Assembly: GCF_019801965.1 (NCBI RefSeq) | Contig: NZ_JAHVIA010000006.1 | Span: 310,001 to 374,000, forward strand | Direction: 5' to 3' | Source of the DNA: Salipiger bermudensis | GTDB taxonomy: Bacteria > Pseudomonadota > Alphaproteobacteria > Rhodobacterales > Rhodobacteraceae | DNA length: 64,000 bases | In this document: positions 59,882 to 64,000 of the stretch, piece after piece | Position numbering within the stretch: the stretch's first letter is position 1 | Layout of the letters: each line of letters begins with the position of its first letter | Made by a program: the position numbers and the translations under genes | The notes under the pieces: generated by a model | Databases searched by the model: none | Told to the model about the DNA's origin: nothing | The model's input: only the letters and a program-made list of their open reading frames with translations

Positions 59882-61767
59882 TGGAGGACGGGCTGGGCAT
59901 TCCCGGCTCGGCGCAGCACCAGACCGAGGCGCGGATCGTCCGCGAGGCGGGCCCGTGGCGCCGGCTCAGCCGCGCCGAGGCGCTCGACGAGGCCGCCCGC
60001 GCCTGGGCGCCGCTGATGATGGCGCAGGTCGATGGCGCCGAGGGCACCGCGGTGTTCCTCGCCGATCCCGATGGTGGCCGGCCGCGCGCGGTGGCCAACT
60101 GGCCCGAGTCGCGGATGCCCTCGGCGATCCTGCTCGCCGCCGCCGAGGCCGCGCTCGACAGCGATCGCGGCGTGGTCCGCGGCGCGGTGGGCGACGATGG
60201 CCGCCCCTCTGGCGGGCTGGTCGCGCTGGCGACACCGCTCACCGTCGAGGGCCGCACGCAGGGCGCGGTCGGGCTCGAGATCCTGCCCGAGGATGCCGCC
60301 GAGCTGCGCGCCGCGATGCGCAGCCTGCAATGGGGCGCCGCCTGGATGCGCGATCTCGTGCGGCGCGAGGCGATGCAGTCCGACCGGCAGCGCTATGACC
60401 ACGCCATCGAGGCACTCAACGTGGTCATCGCCGTGGCCGAGCGCGAGGACATCGCCACCGCCACCCGCGCCGCCGCCACCGATCTCGCCACCCGCTTCAG
60501 CTGCGACCGGGTCTCGATCGGGTTTCGCGGGGTGTTTTCCACCAAGGTCGCCGCGATCTCGCACTCGGCCCAGTTCGGCAAGCAGATGGCGCTGGTCCGT
60601 CTGCTCGGCGCGGCGATGGACGAGGCCATCGACCAGCGCGGCCCGGTGCTCTGGCCCGCCGAGGACAGCGCCGATCCGGTCGCCGCGCATCGCCATGAAA
60701 AGCTCGCCCGCGCGCAGAATTCAGGCCATGTGCTTACCGTCCCGCTTTACGCGATGGGCCATTTCATCGGTGCCGTGACCTATGAACGCCCCGCCGAAAC
60801 GCCCTTCACCCAGACCGATCTCGAGATCCTCGAAGCGGTCAGCACGGTGATCGCGCCGGTGCTCGACGAGAAGCGCCGCAACGACCGCTGGCTGATCACC
60901 AAGGCGGGCGTCGCGCTCGGTCAGCAGTTCACCCGGCTCTTCGGCCCCGGCCATGTCGGGCGCAAGCTGGCGCTGCTGGTGCTGGTCGGGCTCGGGCTCT
61001 TCGGCTGGTTCGCCACCGGGCCCGACCGGATCTCGGCCGAGGCGCAGGTCTCGGGCCGGGTGCAGCGCACCGTGGCGGCGCCCTTCGACGGCTTCATCGC
61101 CGCGGCCTTCGCCCGCGCCGGCGATCCGGTCGAGGCGGGCGCGGTGCTGGTGCAACTCGATGACCGTGATCTCGCGCTCGAGCGCCTGCGCCTGGTGACC
61201 GAGCGCCAGCGTCAGCTGATCGAGTATGACCGCGCGCTCGCCGCCCGCGACCGCGCCGAAACGCAGGTGCGCCGGGCCGAGATCGCGCAGGCCGAGGCCG
61301 AGATCGCGCTGATCGACAAGCAGCTCGAACGCACCCGGCTCACCGCGCCCTTCGACGGGTTGGTGATCTCGGGCGATCTCAGCCAGAGCATCGGCGCCTC
61401 TGTGGCGCGCGGCGATGCTCTGCTATCGATCGCGCCGCCCGGAGATTACCGCCTGACCCTCGACGTCGACGAGCGTCGCATCGCCGATGTGCGCCCCGGC
61501 CAGGCCGGCGCGCTGGTTCCGACCGCGTTGCCGGAGCAGAGCTTCGGCTTCGAGATCACCAAGATCACCCCGGTCGCCGAATATGCCGACGGCGCCACCA
61601 CCTTCCGCGTCGAGGCCGCCTTCACCGGCGCGCATCCCGAATTGCAGCCCGGCATGGAGGGCATCGCCAAGATCGACACCGGCGAGACGCGGCTGGTCGA
61701 GATCTGGGCCCGCCCGCTGATCGACTGGGCGCGGCTGTGGGCGTGGAAGTGGCTGCGGATCGGGTAG
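59881..61767 (+). CDS. GAF-domain membrane-fusion protein (GAF-HlyD fusion)
   Basis: A 628-residue inner-membrane protein. The N-terminal cytosolic part has a GAF-like region (about 25-165) and a second, clearer GAF region (about 185-335, ending in FTQTDLEILEAVSTVIAPVLDEKRR). A single membrane span follows at about 362-382 (ALLVLVGLGLFGWF). The rest is a HlyD-type adaptor with the lipoyl half VAAPFDGFIAAAFARAGDPVEAGAVLVQLDD, a coiled-coil helix at about 434-487, the returning half APFDGLVISGDLSQSIGASV and a beta-barrel. Coupling a sensor-type domain to an export adaptor suggests regulated secretion. The gene overlaps its neighbour by 1 bp. Confidence 0.9.
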   Translation: MEDGLGIPGSAQHQTEARIVREAGPWRRLSRAEALDEAARAWAPLMMAQVDGAEGTAVFLADPDGGRPRAVANWPESRMPSAILLAAAEAALDSDRGVVRGAVGDDGRPSGGLVALATPLTVEGRTQGAVGLEILPEDAAELRAAMRSLQWGAAWMRDLVRREAMQSDRQRYDHAIEALNVVIAVAEREDIATATRAAATDLATRFSCDRVSIGFRGVFSTKVAAISHSAQFGKQMALVRLLGAAMDEAIDQRGPVLWPAEDSADPVAAHRHEKLARAQNSGHVLTVPLYAMGHFIGAVTYERPAETPFTQTDLEILEAVSTVIAPVLDEKRRNDRWLITKAGVALGQQFTRLFGPGHVGRKLALLVLVGLGLFGWFATGPDRISAEAQVSGRVQRTVAAPFDGFIAAAFARAGDPVEAGAVLVQLDDRDLALERLRLVTERQRQLIEYDRALAARDRAETQVRRAEIAQAEAEIALIDKQLERTRLTAPFDGLVISGDLSQSIGASVARGDALLSIAPPGDYRLTLDVDERRIADVRPGQAGALVPTALPEQSFGFEITKITPVAEYADGATTFRVEAAFTGAHPELQPGMEGIAKIDTGETRLVEIWARPLIDWARLWAWKWLRIG

Positions 61768-61773
61768 ACGGCG

Positions 61774-63915
61774 ATGGTGCAGAGCTTTCTTTCGCAGGAC
61801 TGGTATCGCGTCGCGCCGCTGCGGCCGCGGCTGCGCGGCCATGTCGAGATCCACCGCCAGCGCTTCCGCGGCCAGACATGGTTCGTGGTGCAGGACAGCC
61901 ATTCGGGCCGCTATCACCGGCTGAGTCCGGCGGCCAACCTGATGCTCTCGCTGATGGACGGGCGGCGCACGGTACAAACGCTCTGGGAGGCCGCCTGCGC
62001 CCGGTTCGAGGATGACCCCCCGAGCCAGTCCGAGGTGATCCGCCTGCTGGCGCAGCTGCACGGCGCCGACCTGATCACCGGCGACGTCCCCCCCGACATC
62101 GCCGAGATGGGACGCCGGCACCACGATCAGGCGCGCAAGTCGCTGATCGCGCGGCTGCGCAACCCGCTCGCCATGCGCCTGCCGCTTTTCGACCCCGATG
62201 CCCTGCTCGACCGCACCGTGGCGCTGGTGCGCCCGGTCTTCACGATCTGGGGTTTCATTGCGTGGCTGATGCTGGTGCTCGCCGGGGTGACGCTGGCCGC
62301 GCTGCACGCGGAGGAGCTGCTTGGCGGCGTCATCGACCGGGTGCTCTCGGCCGAGAACCTGCTGCTGGTGGCGCTGGCCTTTCCTCTGGTCAAGGCGATC
62401 CACGAGCTTGGCCACGCCTATGCCACCAAGGCCTGGGGCGGCGAGGTGCACGAGATCGGGGTGATGTTCCTAGTGTTCATCCCGGTGCCCTATGTCGATG
62501 CCTCGGCCTCCGCCGCCTTCCCCGAGAAATGGCGCCGCGCCGTGGTGGGCGGGGCCGGCATCATGGTCGAGCTGGCCCTTGCCGCGATCGCGATGATCGT
62601 CTGGATCAATGTCGAGCCGGGGCTGGTGCGCGCCTTCGCCTTCAACGTCATGCTGATCGGCGGGGTCTCGACGCTGTTTTTCAACGGCAACCCGCTGCTG
62701 CGCTTCGACGGCTATTTCGTGCTGATCGACGTCATCGAGATCCCCAATCTCGGGCAGCGGTCGAACAAGTATTTCTGGTTTCTTGTACAGCGCTACCTGC
62801 TTGGCCTGCGCAACACGCAATCCCCGGTCACGGCCAGGGGCGAGCGCGGCTGGTTCCTGTTCTACTCGATCGCCGCCTTCCTCTACCGGGTCGGCATTTC
62901 GATCACCATCGCGCTGCTGGTGGCCTCGAAATTCTTCTTCATCGGGGTGCTTCTGGCGATCTGGTCGCTCTCCAACGTCTTCCTCTTCCCGCTCTGGAAG
63001 GGGCTCAGCTTCCTGTTCACCGCGGGCTCGCTGCGGGGCCGCCGACTGCGCGCCATCGCGATCTCTGGCGGGCTCGCCGCTGCCGTGGTCGCGGCGATCT
63101 TTGCCCTGCCGGTGCCGCACCGCACGCTCGCCTCCGGCGTGGTCTGGCTCGAGGACGACCAGATCCTGCGCGCCGCCACCGATGGCTTCGTCGCCGAGAC
63201 CCCGGTGGAGCAGGCCAGTGTCCGCGCCGGTGCCGAGCTGCTGCGCTTGGAGGACCCGATCCTCGATGCCGAGCGCGCGCTGGCCGCCGCGCGGCTCGCC
63301 GAGATGCGGCTCAAGCTCGCCGCCGTTGCCGCCTCGGACCAGGTGCAGGCCAAGCTCCTGCGCGAGCAGGTGGCGCATCTCGAGGGCCGGCTGAAGCTAT
63401 ACGACGAGCGCGCCGCGGCCCTCACCGTCACCGCCCCGCGCGCCGGCATGGCGCTGATCCCGCAGGCCGGCGACCTGACCGGGCAGCTGATGCACAAGGG
63501 CGCGGTGCTGGGCTACCTTCTGCCGGACGGCACCACGCGCTACCGGGTGGCGGTGCCGCAGCAGACCGCCGAACTGGTGCGCGCCACCGATCATGTCAGC
63601 CTGCGGCTCGAACGCCAGCCCGGCGTCGAGATCGAGGCGAGGATCGTCGGCCTCTCGCCCGAGGGGATCAACCGCCTTCCGTCGCCGGCGCTCTCCACCG
63701 AAGCGGGCGGGCCCTTCGCGCTCGATCCGGAGGATCCCGACGGCAACCGTACCGTCCAGAGCCTGTTCCTCTTCGATGTCGCCACCACCGCGCCCGGCGC
63801 CCTGCCCTTCGTTGGGGAGCGCGCCACCGTGCGCTTCGATCATGGCGACGCACCGGTCGGCTTCCGTCTGGGCCGGGCGCTGCGCCAGCTGTTCCTGAAG
63901 CGCTTCAATGTCTGA
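61774..63915 (+). CDS. PqqD-like / M50 metalloprotease / HlyD fusion membrane protein
   Basis: A 713-residue multi-domain membrane protein. Residues about 15-105 look like a PqqD-type winged-helix domain (YHRLSPAANLMLSLMDGRRTVQTLW). A site-2-protease-type M50 core has HELGH at 210-214 and NGNPLLRFDGYF near 305-316, with several membrane spans between about 158 and 450. From about 453 a HlyD-type adaptor follows (QILRAATDGFVAETPVEQASVRAGAELLRLED, then a coiled coil and beta part). PqqD-type domains bind leader peptides and M50 enzymes cut within the membrane, so recognition, cleavage and export of the giant protein may be joined here. It lies 6 bp after the GAF-HlyD gene. Confidence 0.9.
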   Translation: MVQSFLSQDWYRVAPLRPRLRGHVEIHRQRFRGQTWFVVQDSHSGRYHRLSPAANLMLSLMDGRRTVQTLWEAACARFEDDPPSQSEVIRLLAQLHGADLITGDVPPDIAEMGRRHHDQARKSLIARLRNPLAMRLPLFDPDALLDRTVALVRPVFTIWGFIAWLMLVLAGVTLAALHAEELLGGVIDRVLSAENLLLVALAFPLVKAIHELGHAYATKAWGGEVHEIGVMFLVFIPVPYVDASASAAFPEKWRRAVVGGAGIMVELALAAIAMIVWINVEPGLVRAFAFNVMLIGGVSTLFFNGNPLLRFDGYFVLIDVIEIPNLGQRSNKYFWFLVQRYLLGLRNTQSPVTARGERGWFLFYSIAAFLYRVGISITIALLVASKFFFIGVLLAIWSLSNVFLFPLWKGLSFLFTAGSLRGRRLRAIAISGGLAAAVVAAIFALPVPHRTLASGVVWLEDDQILRAATDGFVAETPVEQASVRAGAELLRLEDPILDAERALAAARLAEMRLKLAAVAASDQVQAKLLREQVAHLEGRLKLYDERAAALTVTAPRAGMALIPQAGDLTGQLMHKGAVLGYLLPDGTTRYRVAVPQQTAELVRATDHVSLRLERQPGVEIEARIVGLSPEGINRLPSPALSTEAGGPFALDPEDPDGNRTVQSLFLFDVATTAPGALPFVGERATVRFDHGDAPVGFRLGRALRQLFLKRFNV

Positions 63916-64000
63916 TCTCGCCGCCTCCCGCCCCGGTCCGCGCCTGACCCTGCCGCGCATCGCGGGCTATTCCGAGCGCCCCGAGAGCGAGGAGGGGCAG
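63908..64000 (+). CDS. Start of a further gene in the export operon, truncated by window edge
   Basis: An ATG at 63908 overlaps the stop of the M50 fusion gene by 8 bp, in another frame, and stays open for 31 codons to the end of the window. The visible part is rich in Arg, Pro and Glu and has no recognisable domain. The overlap argues for a real, translationally coupled gene. No ribosome site is obvious, as expected for coupling. Confidence 0.6.
   Translation, partial: MSDLAASRPGPRLTLPRIAGYSERPESEEGQ

Overview
The window is high-GC DNA with tightly packed, often overlapping genes. Its gene content (RbsC-type ABC importer, HyuA/HyuB oxoprolinase pair, LysR-controlled aromatic-type catabolism, giant RTX protein) suggests an alphaproteobacterium, most likely Rhodobacterales. 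That placement is inference from style and content; no rRNA or marker gene is present.

Region 1 (1-14,050) is a catabolic and uptake locus, almost all on the minus strand. Transcription probably starts near 14.05 kb with a small-molecule kinase, a class III PLP enzyme of the phospho-lyase type and a GntR/FCD regulator. It continues from a second promoter near 10.7 kb with a TorT-like binding protein, an ATPase, two permeases, HyuA, HyuB and a class IV aminotransferase. Two nearly identical 14-bp AT-rich palindromes, one in front of each transcription unit, are probable operators of the GntR protein. A truncated SDR oxidoreductase lies at the left edge. The locus looks like import and breakdown of a nitrogenous, probably hydroxylated, compound; the substrate is unknown.

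Region 2 (14.6-26.4 kb) is a second catabolic locus. A LysR regulator reads leftward, and a divergent plus-strand operon encodes a two-module VOC protein, a Rieske ferredoxin-like protein, an FAD monooxygenase, an MFS transporter, a secreted metallo-beta-lactamase-fold hydrolase, an alpha/beta hydrolase with an extra N-terminal domain, an FAH-family enzyme and a cyclase-family hydrolase. Left of the LysR gene and on its strand lie a second FAD monooxygenase and an outer-membrane beta-barrel protein. The set fits hydroxylation, ring cleavage, C-C hydrolysis and hydration of an aromatic or heteroaromatic compound. Several intercistronic hairpins punctuate the operon.

Region 3 (26.7-64 kb, right edge open) is dominated by one uninterrupted 30-kb gene for a protein of about 10,058 residues. 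It has a basic N-terminus with a LEPR-XLL-like motif (LEQRVLLNGD), thousands of residues of beta-repeat sequence in several families, Calx-beta-like domains and a C-terminal RTX calcium-binding block. Downstream, after a hairpin, follow a small DUF3467-like protein, a GAF-HlyD membrane-fusion protein, a PqqD-like/M50 protease/HlyD fusion and the start of a further overlapping gene. Upstream are a small HlyD-type adaptor, an O-methyltransferase and a P-loop kinase. I propose that this is a dedicated recognition, processing and export system for the giant protein; it is the most interesting part of the window. No ABC exporter, TolC or LapG/LapD homologue is visible, so the system probably continues to the right.
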